64,000 nucleotides of DNA from Spisula solida. Taxonomy: Eukaryota; Mollusca; Bivalvia; Venerida; Mactridae. Below, piece after piece: positions 61,701-64,000 of this stretch; the stretch's first letter is position 1; each line of letters begins with the position of its first letter. The translations under genes and the position numbers were made by a program. The stretch spans positions 15,568,501-15,632,500 of the forward strand of contig OX365945.1 in NCBI GenBank assembly GCA_947247005.1. Direction: 5' to 3'. The notes beneath the pieces are model-generated. The model made no database searches. It was not told the DNA's origin and saw only the letters and a program-made list of their open reading frames with translations.

Positions 61701-63462
61701 GACGTTATACCTGACCTTGGCATGATACCTGACCTTGACGTTATACCTGACCTTGGCATGATACCTGACCTTGGCATGACACCTGACCATGACGTTATAC
61801 CTGACCAGAATGTAATTAAAAACTGTATTTCATGTTGCATATGTAAAGCATGAAAAACCCAGTGTAGAAAATGGTGGAACATCTCAATCTACAGAACAGG
61901 TAATGATACATGCATATTATATCCAGCAGTGATAGCTAAGTTGTAACATACTGCACTGTCAATCCAGAGGTTGTGGGTTCAATCCCTGGCTTAGGAACTG
62001 GACATTTATTAAATTATTTTACATGTCGTAGTGTTTCTCGCTGTATCTGACCGTGTGGTCTGTAAAGTATCTGGTTAAAGGTGCCAGGACGCTGTGTATC
62101 TGTGCTATACACAGGGTACATTAAAGAACCAGGGCTGGTATTTATAAAGCATCTTAGTAGAAAACTAAGAATTTTCTTAAAATCTTAAAATTTCCTTCAG
62201 TGTATCAGCTAAATAATACAATTCTGATTATGAATTATTTACATACATTTTATGTATCATGTAGAGAGCTACTATAATCACATTGGAAACATGAGCTATT
62301 CTTCAATTTGCAGGAAATATGTGCATTGTAATTTTTGTGCCCCCACACTTATTTATAAGTGGGGGGCATATATAGCATTGGTGCTGTCCGTCCGTCCGTC
62401 CGTACGTAACACAAATCTTGTGTGTTGAACTCCTCATAAACTACTGGGTAGAATTTCTTCAAACTTTCACAGATGAACAACCTCAATGTATAGATGACCG
62501 TAAAGGAAGGATTTTTTACTGTGTCAATTTTGACCAGAGTTATGGCCCTTTGTTACTTTTACTATATACTCTATAGGGAAAAATCTTGTGTGTTGAACTC
62601 CTCTTAGAATATAACCTACATTATGAGCCAATGAAAACGCCGCATTTTGGCGGTTAACTGAAAATTTAATCATTAAAATTTTCTCTTCACAGACTTTACG
62701 TCATGCGTTGGCGCTACTTTCTATCGGCCAATCAGAATGCAGAATGTTATATTCTAAGTTAGTTAGAACATATTAAAGGGAATATTTACCGGTGACTTAA
62801 ACTTTTGTGTAATAGTTCTATTCGGCATCATGATTGCATTCGCAACATTTTCCCCGAAATTCCCCGTACATTTAACTGTGTACAACCAATATTTCACGTC
62901 CATTATTATACCTGTACGGAAACTTACGGAAATATCTCCGGAAAAGTCCGATGTTAGAAACGAAGCGTGTGACGTCACAATCGTGCTATTAACAAGATGT
63001 AGGACAGCGAAGATCTCCGACTCAGCTGATCTGGGAAGATAATATACGGTCCCTGAGCTAATGAAACGATAATTTCTTCGGATATAGATTATGATGGCAA
63101 TGACAATATTTTGCCGTATCAATTCAAACCTATTATTAATAAGGGAAATCATAATAACGGCGACGAAGAAATCTGCCAGACATTCACATTGTAAATATCG
63201 CTGACCGCATTGGCTACACGAACTGGTAATTGACCTTCCTGTCGATTTTGATTGACAGGTGGCATTAGCCAATCATATTGCAGCATTTCGGCTACGGTTT
63301 ATTGGTTTTTGTAGGTCAATGGAAATTGTGCAATATTTAATTAATAATGAAGAAATTCTTAATACATTGGCACGTTTAGAAACTAGAGAATTTCAACATA
63401 AATTGGTTGGTAGCGATGCCATGAAAGTAATTTATACACTAAATAAATTTATTAAACCCTGA
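22739..63462 (+). CDS. Putative TNF-receptor-like type I membrane protein, 12 coding exons
   Basis: Joined exons: 22739-22789, 24704-24962, 34998-35342, 39966-40044, 42857-43005, 47718-47795, 48416-48466, 52406-52453, 57057-57094, 60617-60760, 61849-61899, 63259-63462. All introns are GT-AG, all phases match, and the total is 1497 nt (498 residues). Layout: signal peptide (1-25 or so), cysteine-rich ectodomain (about 30-240, over 20 Cys), Thr/Ser stalk (246-294), transmembrane segment (295-320), juxtamembrane Cys cluster, then an acidic/polar tail. Cys spacing with LCRCDARNGYKPDG and ACAPLCPKGQ resembles TNFR-type modules. The family call is by eye; other Cys-rich receptors remain possible. 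No death domain was recognised. The gene runs through about 40 kb of transposon-filled introns. The last exon is the weakest part. Confidence 0.7.
22812..24132 (+). mobile_element. HINE-like element, family B, copy 1 (intron 1)
   Basis: The 5' end is TTTTTAGCTCATCTGAT with a hairpin (AGCTCATCT.../AGATGAG). About seven core units of roughly 165 bp follow, with GGTTAAGTTTTGTGTTTAGG and CACTTGTTCACCATCAA. The 3' end has the inverted arm ATCAGATGAGC, a perfect hairpin GCACCCGC AAG GCGGGTGC and TCTTGTT. It begins 22 bases after the exon-1 donor, in the gene's orientation. It is full-length. Confidence 0.88.
24280..24625. repeat. 31-bp minisatellite before exon 2
   Basis: About 11 units of roughly 31 bp alternating CACCTGTGTACCGCCACAC and CTGTGTTAGGG with minor variants. 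It ends about 80 bp before the exon-2 acceptor. Confidence 0.88.
24704..24962 (+). CDS. Exon 2: first cysteine-rich part of the ectodomain
   Basis: Acceptor TTTTTCTTCAG, donor CAAG|GTTAGT, entry phase 0, exit phase 1. It encodes 86 residues with nine cysteines, including QTCNPTDCKEL, YCRKLCKDCSDG and DGCAEAKNCSQ. It lies 80 bp downstream of a 31-bp minisatellite. The reading frame is open throughout and cysteine-dense, unlike the surrounding repeats. Confidence 0.8.
25139..25790. repeat. Degenerate tandem repeats with a central palindrome
   Basis: Repeats built on TTTGACATGATAACACTA and TTAAACATAATAAGAC. The first part (25139-25260) is inverted relative to the next (25262-25390), forming an imperfect palindrome of about 250 bp. 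ORFs on both strands here are by-products. Confidence 0.7.
26141..27175 (-). mobile_element. HINE-like element, family C (minus strand), nested in family G
   Basis: Read on minus, the 5' end at about 27172 is TTTTTAGCTCACCTGAGCAC. Core units contain GGTCATCTGGGGTCAAAAAC. The 3' end at 26141 has GGTGAGCGCTTTAGAGCCAA, then TCCTCTTGT. A 421-bp TIR element interrupts it. Confidence 0.78.
26598..27018. mobile_element. hAT-like MITE nested in HINE C
   Basis: Ends are TAGTGATG and, inverted, CATCACTA. An 8-bp target duplication CTAGAGCA/CTAGAGCG flanks it with one mismatch. The interior contains ATCGAT/CGATCATCGGATAA inverted motifs at both ends. It has no ORF. The 8-bp duplication favours the hAT superfamily. 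Confidence 0.75.
28158..29429. repeat. Direct and inverted repeat cluster with AGAGCTGTCATTGA ends
   Basis: A block of about 165 bp (28158-28330: TAATCGCGATTATTGTACC, TTGCTCTATTCGC, CGGGTTTTATCC) recurs directly at 29210-29360. Part of it recurs inverted at about 28810-28905. A 14-bp perfect inverted pair AGAGCTGTCATTGA lies at 28441-28454 and 29416-29429 and may bound a TIR element of about 990 bp. No target duplication was found. Confidence 0.55.
29430..31685. other. Intron 2 sequence without recognised gene
   Basis: No ORF here looks protein-like. Notable structures are the hairpins at 30371-30500, listed separately. The remainder is AT-rich unique-looking sequence. Confidence 0.4.
30371..30502. 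other. Cluster of hairpins
   Basis: There is a perfect 12-bp stem with a 3-base loop (AATCGAGATGCC TTC GGCATCTCGATT, 30371-30397). ATTACTTGAATTTATT (about 30408) and its inverse (about 30487) then enclose TTATTCGGC...GCCGAATAA. The nested arrangement could be a cruciform or part of a mobile-element end. Confidence 0.6.
32420..33792 (+). mobile_element. HINE-like element, family B, copy 2
   Basis: Has the same 5' end (TTTTTAGCTCATCTGATTTT), core units and 3' end (ATCAGATGAGC, GCACCCGCAAGGCGGTGC, TCTTGTT) as the copy in intron 1. It is full-length and in the same orientation as the gene. One base is missing in the 3' hairpin. Confidence 0.87.
33902..34767. mobile_element. Tc1/mariner-like MITE with perfect 28-bp TIRs
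   Basis: The TIRs (33902-33929 and 34740-34767) are perfectly complementary and start CGTGGGACGTTCAAAAATAA. TA duplications flank them (33900-33901 and 34768-34769). The element is 866 bp with no recognisable transposase. Removing it restores the family-H unit (TTA|GTGCAGTGG). Confidence 0.85.
34998..35342 (+). CDS. Exon 3: main cysteine-rich module
   Basis: Acceptor TTATTTTTCAG, donor TTGA|GTAAGT, phase 1 in and 1 out. It encodes about 115 residues: VYCLDCYNK, SECSYEKHNLCTED, KIKCRYSG, RLCRCDARNGYKPDG, ETCSTDHMVTC and FECPPAEE. The CxC followed by Gly-Tyr and a later Cys recalls the end of a TNFR or EGF-like module. This is the largest and best-supported exon. Confidence 0.85.
36122..38770 (+). 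mobile_element. HINE-like element, family D, third level of the nest
   Basis: The 5' end TTTTATGTCCCCCATCTTCG forms a hairpin with GATGAGGGGG. A GTCGGTCTGTC microsatellite and two core units (GGTTTCCGTTCAATAACTCA) follow. The 3' end is CATGGGGGCATATGTG with TGTTTTACAAACA and TCTCTTGTT. It is split by a hAT-like element. Confidence 0.85.
36485..38699. mobile_element. hAT-like element with exact 8-bp target duplication, innermost of the nest
   Basis: Ends are TAGGGTTGTCAA and, inverted, TTGACAACCCTA. The duplication ACTGAGAC is identical on both sides (36477-36484, 38700-38707), as expected for hAT. Subterminal palindromes ATCCGAACGTTCGGAT occur near both ends. The 2215-bp interior has only short ORFs on the minus strand (37903-38178, 38156-38368) without recognised transposase motifs, so it is probably non-autonomous. 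Confidence 0.88.
39966..40044 (+). CDS. Exon 4: C-terminal cysteine motif of the ectodomain
   Basis: Acceptor TGTTTATTGCAG, donor ACAAG|GTATTT, phase 1 in and 2 out. It encodes YACAPLCPKGQKRSKYSDVC and QHINT. The last 25 bases of the exon and the donor are part of a 48-bp tandem array (40020-40400), so later copies of the donor could extend the exon in frame by 16 residues each, up to a stop in the fourth unit. Confidence 0.78.
40020..40400 (+). repeat. 48-bp tandem array spanning the exon-4 donor
   Basis: Eight units start at 40020, 40068, 40116, 40164, 40211, 40259, 40307 and 40355. Each has 25 bases of exon-4-like sequence (ATGTATGCCAGCACATTAAT) followed by donor AAG|GTATTT and a pyrimidine-rich TTGCCTCATTCCAG. 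The first 25 bases are the end of exon 4. The first three units stay in frame without stops. Confidence 0.9.
40401..40755. other. Intron 4 sequence without recognised feature
   Basis: No ORF, repeat unit or splice-flanked coding block was seen. Confidence 0.4.
40756..42158 (+). mobile_element. HINE-like element, family A, copy 2 (full-length, uninterrupted)
   Basis: This is the best reference copy. The 5' end TTTTTAGCTCACCTGTCAC forms a hairpin with GTGACAGAGTGAGCT. A (GTCCGTC)n microsatellite and about eight core units with a 145-bp period (for example unit starts at 41026 and 41171) follow. The 3' end has the inverted arm GACAGGTGAGC, an AGGGCCC TTT GGGCCCT hairpin and CTCTTGT. It is non-coding. 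Confidence 0.92.
42361..42687. mobile_element. Fragment of a pogo/Tigger-like MITE
   Basis: Shares about 325 bp with the right part of 59263-60182, including GCGTCGACACGATGTCGACA and the end CGAGTTTCAACTG followed by TA. The left half is missing. Confidence 0.7.
42857..43005 (+). CDS. Exon 5: Thr/Ser-rich stalk
   Basis: Acceptor AATTATCACAG, donor CAT|GTAAGA, phase 2 in and 1 out. It encodes 49 full codons, of which 13 are Thr and 8 Ser, for example TKTQSTSTAKPATAGSSRKP. This is a typical O-glycosylated, extended stalk directly before the membrane. Confidence 0.8.
43366..43560 (+). mobile_element. HINE family A, 5' fragment
   Basis: Begins TTAGCTCACCTGTCACC and has the family-A hairpin with a longer loop (TTATGTATAA), then GTGAGCTTTTGTGATCGCTC. 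It decays without a core array or 3' end. Confidence 0.6.
43561..43982. other. Intron 5 sequence without recognised feature
   Basis: AT-rich with no ORF and no clear repeat unit. Confidence 0.4.
43985..44981. mobile_element. TIR element (CCATATTACCT ends) with nested HINE
   Basis: The left end CCATATTACCTTGTATTATC and the inverted right end CCGTATTACCTCGTATTATT pair over about 28 bases including a GCCCCC block. TA flanks both ends. A small ORF (44181-44384) contains no recognised transposase motif. HINE family E sits at 44617-44917. Confidence 0.72.
44617..44917 (+). mobile_element. HINE-like element, family E (short)
   Basis: 5' end TTTTATGCCCCCCTATCG with hairpin to ATGGGGAGGCAT, then GTCCGTCCGTTC microsatellite, a single core segment, and 3' end AGGGGGCATAA, hairpin GCGTT TATTG AACGC and TCTTGTTT. 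At 0.3 kb it is the minimal form of the architecture. Confidence 0.8.
45375..45728 (-). mobile_element. HINE family A, minus-strand fragment
   Basis: Read on minus, family-A core units with GGTCATCTGGGGTCAAA end at TATGACATGTGAGCGACCTA. Its core is cut at 45728 by the next plus-strand family-A copy. Confidence 0.68.
45729..46706 (+). mobile_element. HINE family A, copy inserted into an antisense family-A copy
   Basis: Begins TTTTTAGCTCACCTGTCAC with hairpin, GTCCGTC microsatellite and six 145-bp core units. It stops mid-unit at CACTAGAGGT with no 3' hairpin, so it is truncated. The opposite-orientation neighbours can form a long hairpin. Confidence 0.8.
46707..47717. other. Intron 5, right part; AATAAGACC motifs and a G-run
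   Basis: Several AATAAGACCA-like motifs (46716-46880) recall the foldback element at 9829 but no pair of arms was delimited. A 13-G run lies at 47086-47098. No gene was seen before the exon-6 acceptor. Confidence 0.4.
47718..47795 (+). CDS. Exon 6: transmembrane segment
   Basis: Acceptor TATATTTTCAG, donor CAAT|GTAAGT, phase 1 in and out. It encodes VIVLAIIMIIIIVILCALVI followed by LCCVQ, an unambiguous single-pass hydrophobic helix. The join to exon 5 supplies a Trp at the outer membrane edge. Cysteines at the inner edge could be palmitoylated. Confidence 0.85.
47796..48415. other. Intron 6
   Basis: No repeat family was recognised. A small ORF at 48108-48290 has no known motif. Confidence 0.4.
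48416..48466 (+). CDS. Exon 7: juxtamembrane cytoplasmic segment
   Basis: Acceptor GTTTTTGCAG, donor CAA|GTAAGA, phase 1 in and out. It encodes GLWEKIRCRHCGYSPA with a preceding Cys formed at the junction. The C-x2-C (CRHC) pair close to the membrane may bind metal or be acylated. A HINE starts 11 bases after the donor. Confidence 0.72.
48478..49345 (+). mobile_element. HINE family A copy with a 75-bp palindrome inserted
   Basis: Begins TTTTTAACTCACCTGTCAT 11 bases after the exon-7 donor. The hairpin is degraded. A near-perfect palindrome interrupts the region between microsatellite and core (48561-48635). A foreign segment (about 48857-49030), starting GAGGTCATTCAAAAAATACG, resembles the end of a mariner-type element. 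Later family-A-like sequence, including a 3' end, is at 51556-51786. Confidence 0.7.
48561..48635. repeat. 75-bp near-perfect palindrome
   Basis: Arms of 37 bases around one central base, with one mismatched pair. The left arm starts GTCCCTTTGGTGCAACAAGG and the right arm ends CCTTGTTGCACCAAAGGGAC. Identical short ORFs on both strands are by-products. It could be a snap-back mini-element. Confidence 0.9.
49489..50822 (-). pseudogene. Degenerate mariner-type transposon
   Basis: TIRs CGAGGGGTGTTCGAATAGAA and inverted CGAGGGGTGTTCGAAAAGAA are flanked by TA. The 1334-bp length is typical of full mariner elements. Minus-strand remnants include MIHLIFFIHKGLAIQKLEP followed by KYVTRRFYRYCVHGKLQKYF (about 49905-50030), which recall the middle of the mariner DDE domain with the catalytic Asp replaced. 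A further remnant is near 50250. Frames are broken, so it is inactive. Confidence 0.72.
50852..51081. mobile_element. 230-bp MITE
   Basis: Inverted arms of about 37 bp: AACACGTTATGAATCCTGAT at the left and CAGGATTCATACCGTGTT at the right, both including ACACCGCTTTTCAGTTC. Non-coding. Confidence 0.75.
51379..51555 (+). mobile_element. HINE family G, 5' fragment
   Basis: TTTTTATCTCCCACCGATG with hairpin ACCGAT GAA ATCGGT, then GGCGTCTGTCCGC and one family-G core segment (TAGAATTTCATGAAACTTGA). It gives the 5' end for the minus-strand array at 26040-28055. Confidence 0.65.
51556..51786 (+). mobile_element. HINE family A, 3' end fragment
   Basis: Ends CGACAGGTGAACGATATAGG, then a GGGCCC..GGCCCT hairpin and CTCTTGTT. 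It may be the displaced 3' part of the copy starting at 48478, separated by the mariner, the MITE and other DNA. Confidence 0.65.
52077..52290 (+). mobile_element. HINE-like 5' fragment, family J
   Basis: TTGGAGGGGATATAGATTTT leading to a short CCGTCTGTCC stretch, then a core-like segment (GTAACTTGAAAAGTTATTG, CAGATTTGACCTCTATTAGC). No 3' end. Confidence 0.4.
52406..52453 (+). CDS. Exon 8: cytoplasmic tail
   Basis: Acceptor ATATTTTGCAG, donor TCCG|GTATGA, phase 1 in and out. It encodes TIEDGQNNQVVFSTS, with the Ser formed at the junction. It is short and polar, and is supported by phase and both splice sites. Confidence 0.65.
52509..53013 (+). mobile_element. HINE family A, short copy
   Basis: 5' TTTTTACCTCACCTGTCAC with a shortened hairpin, degraded core, and 3' AGACAGGTGAGTGACCTCTTGTT. 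The GGGCCC hairpin is deleted. It starts 55 bases after the exon-8 donor. Confidence 0.75.
53330..54382 (+). mobile_element. HINE family C core array, truncated at both ends
   Basis: Starts in TGTGATCACCCTTTTGTC (inside the 5' region) and has about seven 148-bp units with AACCTTGTTAACACTCTAGA. It stops mid-unit at GTTCGCAACTGAG with no 3' hairpin. Confidence 0.75.
54383..54969. other. Intron 8 sequence without recognised gene
   Basis: A 90-codon ORF (54367-54639) is AT-rich, partly overlaps the repeat and shows no domain. A small hairpin AAAGGTC...GACCTTT lies near 54895. Confidence 0.35.
54970..56082 (+). mobile_element. HINE family A copy
   Basis: 5' TTTTTAGCTCACATGTCAC with hairpin and GTCCGTC run, about seven 145-bp units, 3' ACAGGTGAGTGACCTAGGG with GGGCCCAAAGGGCCC and TCTTGTTT. 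Full-length. Confidence 0.88.
56083..56494. other. Intron 8 sequence without recognised feature
   Basis: A short minus-strand ORF (56272-56472) has no recognised motif. No repeat was delimited. Confidence 0.35.
56495..56977 (+). mobile_element. HINE-like 3' part, family K
   Basis: Four degenerate core units of about 120 bp (TGAGATATTGTGATG, GGTCAAGGTCACT) end at GGAATATGGCGCTCTTGTT. The 5' end is missing. Confidence 0.5.
57057..57094 (+). CDS. Exon 9: acidic cytoplasmic segment
   Basis: Acceptor ATTATTTTAG, donor GAT|GTAAGT, phase 1 in and 0 out. It encodes ADGPNESESSLED, an acidic Ser-rich stretch that could be a casein-kinase-type target. It is only 38 bases long, but its phase links exons 8 and 10 exactly. 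Confidence 0.65.
57166..57678 (+). mobile_element. HINE family A, short copy
   Basis: 5' TTTTTAGCTCACCTGTCAC, two core units, 3' GGACAGGTGAGCAACCTATG with GGCCCTTTGGGC and GCTCTTG. It starts 72 bases after the exon-9 donor. Confidence 0.82.
57743..59230 (+). mobile_element. HINE family A copy split by a TIR element
   Basis: 5' TTTTTAGCTCACCTGTCG with shortened hairpin and a core unit to 58015. The core resumes at about 58970 (AGGTAAAGTTCAATATTAGG) and fades by 59230 without a 3' hairpin. Confidence 0.7.
58020..58964. mobile_element. TIR element nested in HINE A
   Basis: The left end TGGGTATAACAAAAAGTAAT and the inverted right end TGAGTATATCCAAAAGTAAT pair over about 24 bases, including AATGTC. 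It is 945 bp with no recognised transposase. The target duplication is unclear. Confidence 0.68.
59263..60182. mobile_element. pogo/Tigger-like MITE, full copy
   Basis: Right end CGACACAACGAGTTTCAACTG, left end CACTCGTTATGTCGTC, TA on both sides. GTCGACA motifs recur near both ends. It is 920 bp. The minus-strand ORF 59863-60198 arises from the arm. The left TIR lacks about seven bases. The CAGTTGAAACTCGTT end is of the type seen in pogo/Tigger elements (by eye). Confidence 0.65.
60183..60616. other. Intron 9, right end; long C-run
   Basis: A run of 17 C at about 60508-60524 lies about 90 bases before the exon-10 acceptor. Nothing else was recognised. Confidence 0.5.
60617..60760 (+). CDS. 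Exon 10: Asn/Gly/Val-rich cytoplasmic motif
   Basis: Acceptor TTTTTTTCTAG, donor GAG|GTATGT, phase 0 in and out. Its 48 codons include GPVNVITITNNYGENATVYH and VDGVGNFEQNQE. Alternating hydrophobic and polar residues with NNYG and DGVGN resemble short amyloid-forming or RHIM-like signalling motifs. This is a visual impression; the strict Q-x-G core of RHIM is absent. Confidence 0.75.
60992..61150 (-). mobile_element. HINE-like 3' end, minus strand, family L
   Basis: Read on minus it ends CAGGTGATCGACACAGGGCC, then ATCTTGGCCCCCATGCCCTTGTT. This gives the inverted arm, a GGGCC/GGCCC hairpin and a CTTGTT terminus. The core is not clear. Confidence 0.5.
61180..61806. repeat. 18-bp minisatellite before exon 11
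   Basis: More than 30 units of ACCTGACCTTGACACGAT and variants. Because 18 is a multiple of three, it gives repetitive ORFs (RSGIMP on minus). It ends about 43 bases before exon 11. Confidence 0.9.
61849..61899 (+). CDS. Exon 11: cytoplasmic tail
   Basis: Acceptor GCATATGTAAAG (weak pyrimidine tract), donor CAG|GTAATG, phase 0 in and out. It encodes HEKPSVENGGTSQSTEQ. It lies 43 bases after an 18-bp minisatellite. Confidence 0.55.
61925..62145 (+). mobile_element. tRNA-derived SINE
   Basis: A pol III B box GGTTCAATCCC lies within GGTTGTGGGTTCAATCCCTG at about 61970. An A-box-like TGATAGCTAAGTTG is upstream by about 38 bases. A tRNA-unrelated body (AAAGGTGCCAGGACGCTGTG, TACATTAAAGAACCAGGG) follows. 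The family is not named. Confidence 0.6.
62332..62602 (+). mobile_element. HINE-like element, family F, 5' part
   Basis: TTTTTGTGCCCCCACACTTA with hairpin to TAAGTGGGGGGCAT, (CCGT)n microsatellite, and a core with ATCTTGTGTGTTGAACTCCT that starts to repeat at 62581. It is cut off by a MITE. Confidence 0.7.
62603..62758. mobile_element. 156-bp MITE
   Basis: Perfect 13-bp ends CTTAGAATATAAC and GTTATATTCTAAG, with further imperfect pairing (GAGCCAATGA against TCTGATTGGCC). Non-coding. Confidence 0.75.
62759..63258. other. Intron 11, right part
   Basis: A 169-codon minus-strand ORF (62763-63272) shows no domain and overlaps the candidate exon 12. It is more likely chance than a gene, but it is the longest unexplained ORF in the introns. 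Confidence 0.35.
63259..63462 (+). CDS. Exon 12 (candidate terminal exon) with stop codon
   Basis: After acceptor GATTTTGATTGACAG, a phase-0 frame runs 67 codons to TGA: VALANHIAAFRLRFIGFC, then RSMEIVQYLINNEEI, NTLARLETREFQHKL and VIYTLNKFIKP. The helical, charged C-terminus looks protein-like. The first third overlaps CCAAT-like sequence that resembles a nearby MITE, and no clear AATAAA follows. The true last exon could lie beyond the window, or this could belong to another transcript starting at the internal ATG (63318). Confidence 0.42.
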   Translation: MALANHIAAFRLRFIGFCRSMEIVQYLINNEEILNTLARLETREFQHKLVGSDAMKVIYTLNKFIKP

Positions 63463-64000
63463 GGTCCTCGGAAGTAAGAGATACATAATTATGTATATTT
63501 TCTCAAATATAGTCTGAGTTTGAAGCAATATCATTTATATTTTCCAAAAGAAAATGACAATCACGTGTTGAGAAACAAAAAGCTTCGTCTTTAATTTGAC
63601 TCTTTTAAAATATGTCATTTAAAGCCCTAGACACGTGAAAGTATGTTATTGTTTGTTATAAAATAAGAACACATAAAACCCAATTAACGAGAATGTGTGG
63701 ATTTTTCCATAAAAGCTGGTTTTATAATATTGAACATAATTATGTTGGTTTGGTCTATGTAATAGTTAAAAAGCTCTTTAGTTGATATCATTGCTGTACT
63801 CTATTGCATTCAATCTCTAAAGCATAATTATAAAAATATAGATTTAAAATTATATGTAAGGTCTAAGACAATTGAAAATCATGACGGATCGATGTAAGTT
63901 TATTTGAAAGTATCTATAGGCACGGAAATACATTAGACATTAGAGTGTATATCCGTGCTACAGGCCAGAGTACTGTCAGACATATATAATATTATGTATA
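63463..64000. other. Downstream flank
   Basis: AT-rich with no repeat or ORF. No clear AATAAA polyadenylation signal is visible shortly after the candidate stop. Confidence 0.35.

Noticed and set aside
61970..61990. Functional tRNA gene
   Set aside because: A B box is present, but no cloverleaf acceptor stem pairs. The context fits a tRNA-derived SINE.
62763..63272. 169-codon minus-strand ORF
   Set aside because: No recognisable domain, signal or splice support, and it overlaps MITE-like sequence and the sense exon candidate. Kept only as a note.

Overview
The window is animal nuclear DNA, most likely from a bivalve mollusc. This is inferred from three things: one intron-rich gene whose exons are tiny against kilobase introns; Ty3 and LINE retrotransposons; and very dense copies of elements with the Helentron-derived HINE / 'pearl' layout known from bivalves (hairpin, GTCC-rich microsatellite, 140-170 bp core array, 3' hairpin). 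There is no sign of prokaryotic gene organisation, and no tRNA, rRNA or CRISPR locus was seen.

Positions 1-5638 hold a minus-strand Ty3/mdg4-type LTR retrotransposon that enters from the left edge. Its gag (2638-3696) is of the PNMA-related type. Its pol frame is open from the end of gag to the window edge, with protease, reverse transcriptase and RNase H. Gag and pol are joined by a canonical -1 slippery heptamer just before the gag stop. Positions 6170-9680 hold a plus-strand LINE with an almost complete endonuclease-RT ORF and a (TTGAA)3 tail. Positions 9829-18413 are non-coding TIR and foldback elements, one of which contains a decayed second LINE (16504-18165, minus).

Positions 22739-63462 can be read as one plus-strand gene of 12 coding exons. 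I assembled it from splice sites and codon phase: every junction keeps phase and the sum is 1497 nt (498 codons plus stop). The product would be a type I membrane protein with a signal peptide, a cysteine-rich ectodomain resembling the TNF-receptor superfamily, a Thr/Ser-rich stalk, one transmembrane segment and a cytoplasmic tail of about 178 residues. Exons 1-11 are well supported. The terminal exon is less certain.

The introns are almost entirely mobile DNA. At least ten sequence-distinct HINE-like families share one architecture: a 5' hairpin, an inverted copy of that hairpin arm near the 3' end, a short 3' hairpin, and a CTCTTGTT-type terminus. They are nested in each other and interrupted by TIR elements with clean target-site duplications. 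The deepest nest is in intron 3: HINE family I contains family C, which contains family D, which contains a hAT-like element with an exact 8-bp duplication. Removing the nest leaves an intron of about 60 bp. HINE 5' ends repeatedly lie 11-72 nt downstream of the gene's 5' splice sites and in the gene's orientation.

Other points to follow up are a 48-bp tandem array that multiplies the exon-4 splice donor in frame, a 75-bp near-perfect palindrome, a 24-bp minisatellite split by a HINE that was itself split by a TIR element, and an Asn/Gly/Val-rich cytoplasmic motif that may be a signalling (amyloid or RHIM-like) segment. HINE family letters A-M are labels local to this report.
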